From WRMR01 sp031548645 (GTDB lineage: Bacteria > Planctomycetota > Planctomycetia > Pirellulales > Thermoguttaceae): a DNA stretch of 37,211 nt. The notes beneath the pieces were generated by a model that had not been told where the DNA came from, searched no databases, and was given only the letters and a program-made list of their open reading frames with translations. The translations under genes were made by a program, and so were the position numbers. Below are positions 9,238 to 18,280 of the stretch, one piece after another; positions within the stretch are counted from its first letter, which is position 1; each line of letters starts with the position of its first letter. The stretch spans positions 1 through 37,211 of the forward strand of contig JAVBQX010000051.1 of the NCBI GenBank assembly GCA_031548645.1, given 5' to 3'.

Positions 9238-9705
9238 TCAGTCTTTCAGTTCGATAACGATATTTTTATCCCCTTTCGAACCAATGGTGCATTTCAGGTC
9301 CGTTGTTTTTTGAGACATGTATTTTTCCGGAACCAAAGGTTTTTGGGGCGCCATTTTCGGCATGGGACCTTCACCCCGTCTTGCTTTCAGTGCGGCTTCT
9401 TCATCAATTTTTGTTGATGTGTATTTCGAGACGGTGACAATGTACTCTCCCGGTAAAATTCCATCGTCCGGGTCAAGGGTCATGAGCGTAAAACGACCGT
9501 TTTCATCCGTAAAAGCGTTTGCGGGCCTTGTCCCGAGAGTTTTTTCCTGCGGCACGAACGTCACGGCGGCAACAGCCAGAGGCTGCCCCTTGTATGTCAC
9601 GGTCCCCTTTGCCGGAACGAGGCCTTTCAGTCCCGATTTGCCGCACCCCGAGGCGACAAAAGACAAGCTCACACATAGCGCCACCAAGATCAAGCGGATA
9701 TTCAT
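9238..9705 (-). CDS. Small lipoprotein with a carboxypeptidase-regulatory-like domain
   Basis: 155 residues from the ATG at 9705, chosen over an upstream in-frame ATG at 9729 because CGAAGGAGAA lies at good distance and because the lipoprotein signal then starts normally. The lipobox VASGC puts the lipidated cysteine at residue 21. The mature part has the planctomycete pattern PAKGTVTYKGQPL...ANAFTDENGRFTL...PGEYIVTVSKY, a transthyretin/CarboxypepD-regulatory-like beta-sandwich. It follows a DUF1559 gene and precedes the GH84 gene. I recall DUF1559 proteins frequently sitting beside such lipoproteins in planctomycetes; a role in surface glycan handling is inference, no activity can be assigned. 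Confidence 0.85.
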   Translation of the reverse strand: MNIRLILVALCVSLSFVASGCGKSGLKGLVPAKGTVTYKGQPLAVAAVTFVPQEKTLGTRPANAFTDENGRFTLMTLDPDDGILPGEYIVTVSKYTSTKIDEEAALKARRGEGPMPKMAPQKPLVPEKYMSQKTTDLKCTIGSKGDKNIVIELKD

Positions 9706-9864
9706 ACGTTTTCTCCTTCGATTGATCAATGATAAATCTCCAACCCGCCCCGGGCAATTTCGAGAGGCCGGGCTTCACAAAAACAGTCGGCAACAGGTAA
9801 ATTTCCAATGCAAGGCTCCATGATCAAAGATCAATCAGGAGTCTTGCGATTGGAATATGCGGAA

Positions 9865-9881
9865 AGACCGTATGCCGGTCT
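9865..9881 (-). terminator. Weak hairpin after the DUF1559 gene
   Basis: On the minus strand AGACCG, loop GCATA, CGGTCT, then TTCC, beginning 24 bases past the DUF1559 stop. The stem is 6 bp and the T-run is very short, so it may be an attenuating or RNA-stabilising hairpin in the 199-base gap before the lipoprotein gene rather than a full terminator. Confidence 0.3.
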
Positions 9882-9904
9882 CTCCGGTCAACCATCATAC
9901 GTGT

Positions 9905-11053
9905 TTACAAGGCGGTTTTGCTTTCCCCACCGTTGATGGAACCCATGGCACCCCAAACTCCGTAAGGTGAAATCCCTGTCCGTTGGCCATCATCAGTTGC
10001 ACTGTTACCTTGTCCATAGGCCGTCGGGTCACCCGATTCCACGGTTTGGGAAACGAAATGGACCGAACCGTCCCCCATCGACACGTTGACGCCACCGGTA
10101 TGAAAACTATTTGCGGAAATCGGGCCCGGTCCCAAAACGGCCGTTTCACTGCAGCTGGGGGAGTTCGGAGGAAGGACCGTGTAGAACAACGTATACATCG
10201 TATAGTAACAGTTGATTCGACGTCCCGAAGCATCCCATAATATCGTAGAAAAACCGCTGTCTTCGACTTTTTTCTGATTCAAACTATGTCCCGATCCTTT
10301 GAAGGCCAGGCAAAGTGAGGGATTTTCCGCGATTGATTTTCCCATGCCGCTGACGATGCTTCCCAAGTCGTATCTGGACGAAGGAACCGCCCTTTCCGAA
10401 AGAAAGATCGTGTTGGAAAGACCGTCCGTGATGGAACCGAGCGTTTTCCACTCACGCTTGTTGCTGGCGGTGCCAAAAGGACTTCGATTGTTGGTCCATT
10501 CGGAATAATTCGTGTAATCCGCCCCGCTGAACACGTAACTGTGACGTGTTGAGAAAGAAAGCCCTTCCATGTTCGCATTTCCGGGAACGAACCAACCGAC
10601 GGCCGTGTTCTGGTCTCCCCATTTCCAATTATCCGGTATTTCCGTCTTGGAGACATTCAATGATTCGCCGTCCGAAGGGCAACAAAGCACACTCATGGAG
10701 TTGGCCCAGGCTGGATTGTACCACCATGAAGCGGTATAATTCGCAGGGACATAACTCTGTCTTGCCGCTTGCTCAAGATACCCCAAAATCGACATAAAGG
10801 GTGTCCAATGCGCGCCACACCAATCGCTTCCATAGTTGGGAAGTGCCCCCTTGCTGGCATCCATGTAGTTATGGAGCGCCAAGGTGATTTGCTTCAATTT
10901 ATTGGTACATTCCATCCTGCGGGCGGCTTCGCGAGCAGCCTGTACGGCGGGTAACAAAAGTGCGATCAAAATGCCGATGATCGCGATGACGACAAGGAGT
11001 TCAACAAGGGTAAACCCAAGCTTCGTCCGGACTTTTCTTTGATGAGTTTTCAT
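9905..11053 (-). CDS. DUF1559 protein with type IV pilin-like N-terminal signal
   Basis: 382 residues. The N-terminus KLGFTLVELLVVIAIIG is a prepilin peptidase site (cleavage between G13 and F14) followed by one hydrophobic helix and LLPAVQAAREAARR, the standard planctomycete DUF1559 (SBP_bac_10) signature. The C-terminal region contains the family motif FHTGGVNVSMGDGSVHFVSQ, the H-X9-DG signature. The protein is expected to be assembled as a pseudopilin-like or anchored extracellular protein. Planctomycetes carry many paralogues of unknown function. Its position in the middle of a glycosidase and symporter cluster suggests a role in substrate binding or uptake, which is inference. Length is in the usual 300-400 range. 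Confidence 0.95.
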   Translation of the reverse strand: MKTHQRKVRTKLGFTLVELLVVIAIIGILIALLLPAVQAAREAARRMECTNKLKQITLALHNYMDASKGALPNYGSDWCGAHWTPFMSILGYLEQAARQSYVPANYTASWWYNPAWANSMSVLCCPSDGESLNVSKTEIPDNWKWGDQNTAVGWFVPGNANMEGLSFSTRHSYVFSGADYTNYSEWTNNRSPFGTASNKREWKTLGSITDGLSNTIFLSERAVPSSRYDLGSIVSGMGKSIAENPSLCLAFKGSGHSLNQKKVEDSGFSTILWDASGRRINCYYTMYTLFYTVLPPNSPSCSETAVLGPGPISANSFHTGGVNVSMGDGSVHFVSQTVESGDPTAYGQGNSATDDGQRTGISPYGVWGAMGSINGGESKTAL

Positions 11054-11092
11054 TTTTTTCTCCCAATCAAAAAAGTAATGAAAAAGTGAAAT

Positions 11093-12385
11093 TCATGTAT
11101 TATTATCAAACGTATGCATGAGTAAAACCCCGGCTTCATCGCCGAGCCGTTCCAGGCACCCTTTCTGAAGTCGCGGCTGGCGGTAAAACAGGCAGGATTC
11201 GTGGACTTCGTAACAATGGTTTTCATAAGCGGAAACAGGACCGATATATCCTGAACTGCCGTCGGTATTACCGATGATATACGGAGGCCGGCACGAAATG
11301 CCGATATGTTTCAAATGAGCATCGATGACTGGCGACAAATGAGCGAATATTTCACCACTGACCGTGACGAATGTGATATCGTCAAATCGCATGACCCCCA
11401 GTTCGACGGAAAGCGAATGCACTCCGTGGCGAAGACGGTCCAGCATATAGGCCTGCCAATCGTTGGCGACCCGCGAATACTTCTCACCAAATTCCCGGAT
11501 TCCCGAACCTTCGGATAAGGTCGCCTGCACGAATGACCGAATGTCGTCTTCTGTCGTATCATGCGCCAAAAGGCCAACGGTTTGACGACGGCAGGTCAAC
11601 TGTTCCATCGTCTTCATGGGAAAAGAATTTCTATTGATCGCGCTTAAAATATTTTCCGCGATTTCTTCTCCCCAACGTGTCATTTGCCGATAATCAACAC
11701 CGACACCGGGAGGGTCGATATTGCCGCAAGCGCCGCTTGTGACCAATGCCACTGGATTTCCCCTCAGTGAAGAGGAAATCGTTCGCGATACGACACCAGG
11801 CCAATCAGCGCTGATTTTGTTTTCTTTCAGGCAAACCGGGTGCATGGAATAACTCGTGAAAACGGCTTTCCATGCGTCGCTTCCGTCGGTTTTTTTCCAA
11901 AGCAAAACGGGAATCCTGGAATCAGCGAATTTTTCCGTGCCGCGATGCCGGTCATGCCCAAGGGACGAAGCGGACTCCGTAAAAAACATCTCGCATTTTT
12001 CGGCGGATTCCATCGCCTGCCGAGCCGCATGGAGTGACGCCTCCGGCAATGCTTCCACGAATTTTTCATCGTAATCTCCACATTCAAGAAGAATATTCAC
12101 CGCCGGGCCGGAATGCGTGTGCGTGCAGGTCAGGAAAATACAATTTTCGTCGATATTGACGTTTTCGACGATAATATTCCTGATCTTTCTGAGCAACTCG
12201 CTTTCCAAACTCAAGAGATCAAAAACAAGCCAAAGCATGGTCACCTGATCGGATTTCACGTAAAGGGCACGCACCATCAGGGAATCCGCCACGGCGATTG
12301 ACGGTTGTTCACGAACCGCAAACCCCTGAAGCTGCGTGCCTGGCAAAGGGGTAATATCAACTTGTGCAACACCGACGTCCATCAT
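11093..12385 (-). CDS. Neutral/alkaline ceramidase-like protein, cytosolic
   Basis: 430 residues. The start MMDVGVAQVDITPLPG and the motif TCTHTHSGP (His89 and His91) match the N-terminal domain of the neutral/alkaline non-lysosomal ceramidase family, where these histidines bind the catalytic zinc. Further family-like segments are YSMHPVCLKENKISADWPG and VTSGACGNIDP. There is no signal peptide, and the protein is much shorter than true secreted ceramidases (about 650-750), lacking the C-terminal immunoglobulin-like domain. Short versions of this family are common beside sugar-metabolism genes in Planctomycetota and Verrucomicrobiota (recollection). It may hydrolyse an amide of an imported compound; ceramide itself is not supported. 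GGGGGAAG precedes the ATG pair. It lies 39 bases upstream of the DUF1559 gene. Confidence 0.8.
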   Translation of the reverse strand: MMDVGVAQVDITPLPGTQLQGFAVREQPSIAVADSLMVRALYVKSDQVTMLWLVFDLLSLESELLRKIRNIIVENVNIDENCIFLTCTHTHSGPAVNILLECGDYDEKFVEALPEASLHAARQAMESAEKCEMFFTESASSLGHDRHRGTEKFADSRIPVLLWKKTDGSDAWKAVFTSYSMHPVCLKENKISADWPGVVSRTISSSLRGNPVALVTSGACGNIDPPGVGVDYRQMTRWGEEIAENILSAINRNSFPMKTMEQLTCRRQTVGLLAHDTTEDDIRSFVQATLSEGSGIREFGEKYSRVANDWQAYMLDRLRHGVHSLSVELGVMRFDDITFVTVSGEIFAHLSPVIDAHLKHIGISCRPPYIIGNTDGSSGYIGPVSAYENHCYEVHESCLFYRQPRLQKGCLERLGDEAGVLLMHTFDNNT

Positions 12386-12456
12386 ATCGTTCTTCCCCCG
12401 TAATTTTCAAAAGTTCTCAAAGATTTCATTCGTTTCCCAAGTTCGGTGACAATGGC

Positions 12457-14373
12457 TCAGTTGAGCCAATGCCGCGCCAAATTAACCGCTTGGCCCGCAT
12501 CCGCGGCGTAGCCATCTGCGCCGATTTTCAACGCAAAATTATCGTTGACCGGAGCTCCCCCTATCATGATTTTGACATGGTCTCGAAGTTGGCAATCCAT
12601 AACGGCATCCACAATGCGGGCCATTTGCGGCATCGTCGTAGTCAACAGGGCCGATAATCCCACGATATGCGGGTGATATTTTTTGATGGCTTCGACATAT
12701 TCCTCCGCTGAAATATTGACTCCCAAATCGACAACTTTGAAACCGGCTCCTTTGAGCATCGTCGCCACCATATTCTTGCCGATATCGTGCATATCGCCAA
12801 AAACCGTTCCGATGACGATTGTTTGTTGTTCATCTCCCGAATTTTCTTGCGCAAGATAAGGTTCCAAGGTTTCCATGGCCTGGTTCATGGCCCTTGCCGA
12901 CAAAAGAACGTCAGGAATAAAAATTTGCCCCGAGGAGAACAAGGGACTGATGACATCCATGGCTTCCACAAGTCCCCGTTGCATGACAAATTTCGCATCC
13001 ATGCCCATTTCCAGGAGCCGCTTCACTTCTGCGGAAACATGCTCGTCGTCACCGTCAAAAACCATTTGTCGAAGTATCCTGCATTGATCCGGTTCCATGC
13101 CGGCAACAGATCGATGATCGACATGTTGTGTCACTGGATCGGGAGCGTCATGTTTGATAAATCCATTTCCGCCTCCCGATAAAGGAAGACGGGATTCATT
13201 GGAAATGCGCTCCCCAAGGCGACGCAAACGGTCCCAGTTGGCATTGGGAGGAGTCGTATCGGCAATGCCGACGATCATTCTGTCACCGGGAATCAGGGTT
13301 TTCAGCATTTGGTCCAGATAGCCGTCAAATTCTTCGTCCGAGGCGCATTCATCCAAAAGAAGATTGGAGGGAATACCGCCGAAAATGGTCAGGCGGTCGC
13401 GCCAGCGATGGTAATATTCCTCAATACGGACTTTCGTCATGGGCCAGGGGCAAATCGCTTCGGCGACGCAAAATCCGGAATCGGGCAGCAGTTCCATCAG
13501 CCCGTGATTCTCGCCATCGCAATGTGAAAATGTGATTTGCCCGTTGGATTTGAAAGCGGAGCCGGCCTTGCGCAACCAAGGTTGAATTTCCTTGGCAAAA
13601 TACGCGGGATACGTGATCATGTCGTCATAGTTGCCGCCCCATTGGATCGCTTCGGCCGGAGAGTCGAGCATCAGCCGGAGCATCCTGTCGTAATGGATTT
13701 CCAAAGACCCGGTAAGAGCGGCTATTTCCCGCGCGTGGTCGTTGTAGAAATAATAAAATTCAGTCGCATCAAGAAATTCGCGTTGAATATGTTGCATCGG
13801 AGAGGCCGCCAGGGAAGCAAAACCCGCTCCGATGCCGCCCTCGCCGATTTCAGTATCCAACCAATGTTGAAATTTTTCATAATTCGGTTCCAAGATAAGA
13901 TTTTCAAAGATATAACCGACCGCAGCACAATCCCCGGGCGTTTTGATTACGTGTTCGACGATCCAGGTCAACGAGGCGCCGGAATTTTTCACTTCATCGG
14001 AATATGATGTTTTGGTGGAAACCGTACCTTTGGGAGTATGATAGACAACCGTCATGAAATCCCCTTCCTCGCGGATATCGACTTCAATCGTATCAGGAAA
14101 TCTGACTGTAAACGGTTGTTCGGGAACGTTGCATATTCCCAAACCGCGATGGATTTGTTGACCATTTCGTAAAAAATGGGGAATCAAGTGATGGGTCGCC
14201 CAACCCTCCGCGGCACAAATCTCATCCAATGTTCTGGTTGCATGTTCCTTGGGCAAGGTCCCCCTGCTTTTGTTGGCGTTGTACCAAACATCAATGCGCG
14301 GTACGAAAGGCCAGTGATCAACCATTTCGCCACGGGCGGCAGCCAGGATGCTTTCTTTGAATGTCGGGGGCAT
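12457..14373 (-). CDS. Fused UroD-type methyltransferase and corrinoid (B12-binding) protein
   Basis: 638 residues without signal peptide. Residues 1-400 are a uroporphyrinogen-decarboxylase-fold domain of the MtaA/MtbA methyltransferase type rather than HemE. Residues 425-510 look like the helical cap of B12-binding proteins (LLEMGMDAKFVMQRGLVEAM, GQIFIPDVLLSARAMNQAM). Residues 516-638 are the cobalamin-binding Rossmann domain, with GDMHDIG giving D527-x-H529-x-x-G532 (H529 is the expected lower axial cobalt ligand), SALLTTTM, and GGAP at 605-608. The usual zinc site H-x-C of MtaA-type proteins appears as FSHCDGEN (H284-C285), so ligand geometry may differ. Expected role: methyl transfer between a methylated substrate or thiol/folate and protein-bound corrinoid. 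The gene starts 3 bases after the symporter stop, suggesting coupled translation and that its substrate enters through that symporter. No reductive activase (RamA-type) gene is in the window. Confidence 0.88.
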   Translation of the reverse strand: MPPTFKESILAAARGEMVDHWPFVPRIDVWYNANKSRGTLPKEHATRTLDEICAAEGWATHHLIPHFLRNGQQIHRGLGICNVPEQPFTVRFPDTIEVDIREEGDFMTVVYHTPKGTVSTKTSYSDEVKNSGASLTWIVEHVIKTPGDCAAVGYIFENLILEPNYEKFQHWLDTEIGEGGIGAGFASLAASPMQHIQREFLDATEFYYFYNDHAREIAALTGSLEIHYDRMLRLMLDSPAEAIQWGGNYDDMITYPAYFAKEIQPWLRKAGSAFKSNGQITFSHCDGENHGLMELLPDSGFCVAEAICPWPMTKVRIEEYYHRWRDRLTIFGGIPSNLLLDECASDEEFDGYLDQMLKTLIPGDRMIVGIADTTPPNANWDRLRRLGERISNESRLPLSGGGNGFIKHDAPDPVTQHVDHRSVAGMEPDQCRILRQMVFDGDDEHVSAEVKRLLEMGMDAKFVMQRGLVEAMDVISPLFSSGQIFIPDVLLSARAMNQAMETLEPYLAQENSGDEQQTIVIGTVFGDMHDIGKNMVATMLKGAGFKVVDLGVNISAEEYVEAIKKYHPHIVGLSALLTTTMPQMARIVDAVMDCQLRDHVKIMIGGAPVNDNFALKIGADGYAADAGQAVNLARHWLN

Positions 14374-14376
14374 GAT

Positions 14377-16002
14377 TCACCACAAATAAACGTAAATACC
14401 CATGTAAAACAAAACGAAAATAATCCACCAAAACGGGACGGATTGATAAAACGGTCTCGGTGAATCCCCGGGGGGCAACCACAGTTGCGAAATCTGAAAA
14501 GTCAGGGGCCTGATTTCAGAAATATTTCTCGACCTGGTCACCAGGCTGACACCGATCATCAGCGCAATACACGCTAATTGCGTTATTCCCCCGTTGATAA
14601 AAAAATTGTCAAGGCTGTACTTTTTAATCGTTTCCGGCGAAAAGCAGCCTGGAATGAAAATATGGGACGTGAGGAGTCCGATCGGTATTCCTGCGACCAA
14701 AACCGCAAACGCCGCTGTTGGGGTGGCCCGTCTCCAGAAAACGCCGACCAGGAAAACCGTCGCGATCGGCACGGTGATGTACGATGCCAACGATTGAAAA
14801 TACTGGAAAATACCGCCGCTGAGATAACCGATCATCGGTGAATAAATCACGCTGAAAATCATGAGCACGAATGTCGCGACCGTACCGACACGGACCAGTT
14901 TTTTTTCCGAGGCGCTTTTATCGATCCAGATTTTGTAGACATTCATCGTAAAAAGCGTCGAAATCGAATTGAGAAAAGCGGCAATGGTCGACATGACGGA
15001 CGCAAGGATGCCGACCAGAACCAAGCCCTGGAAGCCGAGTGGAACCAACTGACGGATCATTATCGGGAAGACATTGTCGACTGGTTGATCGTTCAAATTG
15101 AACGCCGGATCAAAATTTCCGATGGCACGACACATCAAACCGGGAAATATTTCGACAAAGGGCCGGATTGCCACGAAAAAACCGGCCACGAGCAGACCGA
15201 TTCGCGCGTCCCATTCCCGCCGGGCCCCAAAACAACCTTGAACGAGCGATTGGTTGGCACAGGAATAATAAAGGTGAATTCCCAGCAAAGTCAGTGGAAT
15301 TGCGTGCCAGGGGATATTCGGATAATCGGTGGGCCGTATGAGATGAAAACCGCAAGGAGCGCTGGCGACGACATCCGACCAACCGTTCGGCAAGCGCATA
15401 TAGGCAAGGAAAAAAAGATAAAATCCGGAAAGAAAAATCAAGGCGAATTGAACAACCGACGCATAGGCCGCCGAAGTCATGCCGCCATACATTGTGTACA
15501 ATCCGGCGACCAGTCCGAGAAGGACAACACCACACCAGATGTTCAGACCGAAAACCACTTCGAGGAGTTTAGCCCCTCCGTAGAAAACAACGGCAAGATT
15601 CATCAAGACGTAACTGACAAGAAGGATCACCGTAAAAACGTTTTGCGATCGCAGGTCGAAACGGCGACCAAGATATTCCGGCATCGTCATGATTTCGTTA
15701 CGGAGATAGATCGGGAGAAAAACGAAAATCAAAAGCGAGTAGACGATGAAAACGATATAATACCAATTGAGAATCGGGAGGCCGATTTGATAAGCCATGC
15801 CGTTCTGGCCGACCAACTGTTCCGTGTTCATCCCGGTTGCGACGAATGCCGCTGCGATGACCCACCAGGGGAGCGAACCCTTGGCGAGAAAAAAATCCTT
15901 TGTCTGGCCGCGATGTCCGCGTCCCTTGACAAATCCCACCGAGAGGATGATCGCAAAGTAAACCGCGATTGTCAGGATGTCAAACAGATTGGCGTTCGCC
16001 AT
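14377..16002 (-). CDS. Sodium:solute symporter (SSS family)
   Basis: About 541 residues from the ATG at 16002. The open frame extends to a TTG directly after the previous stop, but the ATG at 16002 has GGAG about 10 bases upstream and starts right before the first membrane helix (LFDILTIAVYFAIILSVGF). About 13-14 hydrophobic helices follow. Family motifs include FFLAKGSLPWWVIAAAFVATGMNTEQLVG, the loop TMPEYLGRRFD, and LVLVGILASVMSTIAAFLNSISTLF, the region of the sodium site in TM8. Inner-membrane Na+-coupled importer; substrate unknown. Its neighbours (aminotransferase upstream, corrinoid methyltransferase 3 bases downstream) suggest an unusual, perhaps amino- or methyl-modified, sugar. Confidence 0.92.
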   Translation of the reverse strand: MANANLFDILTIAVYFAIILSVGFVKGRGHRGQTKDFFLAKGSLPWWVIAAAFVATGMNTEQLVGQNGMAYQIGLPILNWYYIVFIVYSLLIFVFLPIYLRNEIMTMPEYLGRRFDLRSQNVFTVILLVSYVLMNLAVVFYGGAKLLEVVFGLNIWCGVVLLGLVAGLYTMYGGMTSAAYASVVQFALIFLSGFYLFFLAYMRLPNGWSDVVASAPCGFHLIRPTDYPNIPWHAIPLTLLGIHLYYSCANQSLVQGCFGARREWDARIGLLVAGFFVAIRPFVEIFPGLMCRAIGNFDPAFNLNDQPVDNVFPIMIRQLVPLGFQGLVLVGILASVMSTIAAFLNSISTLFTMNVYKIWIDKSASEKKLVRVGTVATFVLMIFSVIYSPMIGYLSGGIFQYFQSLASYITVPIATVFLVGVFWRRATPTAAFAVLVAGIPIGLLTSHIFIPGCFSPETIKKYSLDNFFINGGITQLACIALMIGVSLVTRSRNISEIRPLTFQISQLWLPPGDSPRPFYQSVPFWWIIFVLFYMGIYVYLW

Positions 16003-16062
16003 ATCCACGATTCTCCATACGAAACCGAAGGATCCTTTATTGCCTTCGATTTCGATCAGCAA

Positions 16063-17256
16063 TTAGCAACATGACTGACATGCCTCATGAAAACGTTTGG
16101 CAACGGACTTGATTTCTTCATCGGTCGAGGTGACATTGACGCCGAATCCCGCGCCGAGTCCGCAGTCCACGACACCGACACTGATATTCATGGCACGATT
16201 CAACAGATCATCCGTGCGAGGATAAGTCCCTACTGCAAACGGTTTTCCATGCGACTTCATGTAGGCGGCGACATGCTCCATGTTGGAATAGACATGCCAA
16301 CCGCTATTTCGTATTGTTTTTGTCCCGAGTTTTTTGCCCACCGCCTCGGCATCTTCCGGCCGGTCGAAAATGACCGTTAAAAGCGTGGCACATTCTTCCG
16401 ATTCATCATGAATTGTCCGAAATCGTCCTTGCGGCACCGAACCGATGTGCGATTTCAGCATTGTCTTGATTTCGCGAAGCCGCCCCATCAACCGATCCGT
16501 TTTTCTCAGTTGGGCAAGCGCAATCGCGCCCGTCGGTTCATTCATCCGGAAATTCAACCCCAAAATTTTGCGATTCCCGACTTCAACGCCGCATCGATTC
16601 GGCAGGTGTCCCTGATCATGGAACGCGAAGGCGCGTTCATACAAATCCCGATTGTTCGTTGCGACCAAACCGCCGTCGCCCGAGGTGATTATCTTGAATA
16701 TGTTCAAGGAAAAAGCCCCGATATCTCCGAGCGTGCCGATTCTTTTGCCCCGATAGGAAGCTCCAAGACATTGACAGGCATCTTCGATCACGGGGATGCC
16801 GTGCCTGGTGGCAATGTCCATGATGGCGTCCATGTTTGACGGATTGCCCAACATGTGAACCGGCATGATCGCTTTTGTTCGCGGTGTGATGCGGTGTTCG
16901 ATATCGTTTGGATCCATCGTGAGAGAATCGTCGATTTCCGCAAGTACCGGAATGCCGCCCTGGAATATTATGGAGGAATAACTGGCAACGAACGTATAAG
17001 CGGGAACGATGACTTCATCTCCGTTTTGGATATCCAATGCAAAGAGCGACGCCAACAGCGACGTGGTGCCGGATGTCGTCGCCAATGCGTGACGGCATCC
17101 GCAGAATTCGATGAACTCCTGCTCCAGGTCAAAAACCTTGTGCTTGAAGCGAACGTCTTTCATATCGCCGTATCGGAACAAATAACGGGAATTCATGACT
17201 TCGTCAAGTTCCTTTTTCTCATCATCTCCGATCCAATAGGCTCCCGGTCCCGGCAT
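16063..17256 (-). CDS. DegT/DnrJ/EryC1/StrS-type PLP aminotransferase
   Basis: 397 residues, normal length. The fold-type I sugar aminotransferase pattern is clear: LATTSGTTSLLASLFAL (phosphate-binding turn), VIVPAYTFVAS, PVHMLGNPSNMD, IEDACQCLGASYRGKRIGTLGDIGAFS with D159 contacting the pyridine nitrogen, and SLNIFKIITSGDGG where K188 is the PLP Schiff-base lysine. The common GEGG is GDGG here. The family transaminates keto sugars or dehydrogenates and deaminates amino sugars or cyclitols. In this cluster a catabolic or interconverting role on an imported sugar is more likely than antibiotic or LPS synthesis, but that is inference. GGAG lies 7 bases before the ATG. The PIG-L gene ends 77 bases upstream. 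Confidence 0.92.
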   Translation of the reverse strand: MPGPGAYWIGDDEKKELDEVMNSRYLFRYGDMKDVRFKHKVFDLEQEFIEFCGCRHALATTSGTTSLLASLFALDIQNGDEVIVPAYTFVASYSSIIFQGGIPVLAEIDDSLTMDPNDIEHRITPRTKAIMPVHMLGNPSNMDAIMDIATRHGIPVIEDACQCLGASYRGKRIGTLGDIGAFSLNIFKIITSGDGGLVATNNRDLYERAFAFHDQGHLPNRCGVEVGNRKILGLNFRMNEPTGAIALAQLRKTDRLMGRLREIKTMLKSHIGSVPQGRFRTIHDESEECATLLTVIFDRPEDAEAVGKKLGTKTIRNSGWHVYSNMEHVAAYMKSHGKPFAVGTYPRTDDLLNRAMNISVGVVDCGLGAGFGVNVTSTDEEIKSVAKRFHEACQSCC

Positions 17257-17333
17257 GGCTATTCTCCAAGTATGTTTATTCCACCCTGAGTTCGAAATTT
17301 GGAATCATCGCGTAGCGCCGCTTCCCGGTAAAA

Positions 17334-18071
17334 TCAACCTTTTCTCCAAAGCGGGCTCGCTTCCAGATATTGCGGCAGGTAGTGTTGGACGAACGTCCTC
17401 CCCCATCGAATGGAAGGGCGGAAAGCTTCCGCGTATTTGCATCCGGCCTGAAATCCCCGAAACGATGCGGGAATCTGGAGAAATCCTTCCAGGTCGGTCC
17501 CGAATATATCGAGCATCCATTGATTTTGGCTTTCGTGTTTACACAGCATTTCAACTTTAATTTTGAAGGTGGAGGTGATGTCAACATAGATTTGCGGCTC
17601 AAAACCCACGCCCCCGGGCGTATCCATGTAGTAAACATGAGGAATTTTGCTGATGGGCCTGGTCTCCGTCTCTATGAGCGGAACGGAGGCCATATGGATG
17701 CAATCGTCGACTATTCTTCCCGAAATCGAATGATCGGGATTGTAGTCATCCTTCCAATGGCAAAACACCACGTCAGGATCAGCAACACGAAAGGCTTCAA
17801 TAAAACGATGCCGCGTTTCGATGCCGTCAAAAAGAAACTCGTCATCAAAGTCCAACCAGATCAATTTTGCCCCGATTAACTCGGTGCTGCGAGTCGCTTC
17901 GGAAAAACGGATTTCGCGAATTTGTTCTTTTGACAGCGTTGAAGAACCGATATTTCCATTTGTTACCACGCAAAAATAAACATTGACTCCCATTTGAGCG
18001 TATAACGCCGCCGTTCCACCGGCATAGGCCTCAATATCATCGGGATGCGCGCCAACAAACAGAATATTCAT
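17334..18071 (-). CDS. PIG-L (LmbE) family deacetylase
   Basis: 245 residues from the ATG at 18071, chosen because GGAG lies 8 bases upstream; a GTG directly before it is possible. The N-terminus NILFVGAHPDDIEAYAGGTAAL holds the AHPDD zinc/catalytic motif (H9, D11, D12) and DYNPDHSISGRIV supplies the third zinc histidine (H114), so the active site is complete. The family de-N-acetylates GlcNAc-containing small molecules (GlcNAc-PI, mycothiol and bacillithiol precursors) and, in many bacteria, other amino sugars. There is no signal peptide, so it acts in the cytosol. It is the first gene of the minus-strand run and is divergent from the regulator gene, which fits a role early in the pathway, for example removing acetyl groups from imported N-acetylated sugars. 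Confidence 0.92.
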   Translation of the reverse strand: MNILFVGAHPDDIEAYAGGTAALYAQMGVNVYFCVVTNGNIGSSTLSKEQIREIRFSEATRSTELIGAKLIWLDFDDEFLFDGIETRHRFIEAFRVADPDVVFCHWKDDYNPDHSISGRIVDDCIHMASVPLIETETRPISKIPHVYYMDTPGGVGFEPQIYVDITSTFKIKVEMLCKHESQNQWMLDIFGTDLEGFLQIPASFRGFQAGCKYAEAFRPSIRWGRTFVQHYLPQYLEASPLWRKG

Positions 18072-18280
18072 CACCTAAACTCCACATAAAATGTAATAAT
18101 CATCAATTTAAAACGAATTCAGGAATACCACGGTGTTCTCACATGATTATCCTTATAGGAAGAGTGCGTTACACATCGTTTGGAAATATCATTCGGAGCA
18201 AACCCGCGAAATTCTTACGTTTTTGTTAGGTCGGTGTTTATGAGAATCTCCCGCAATTCAACAATATCAACCTCAACTCT

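Noticed and set aside
16003..16062. N-terminal extension of the symporter from a TTG directly after the aminotransferase stop
   Set aside because: No ribosome site, while the ATG at 16002 has GGAG upstream and directly precedes the first membrane helix.
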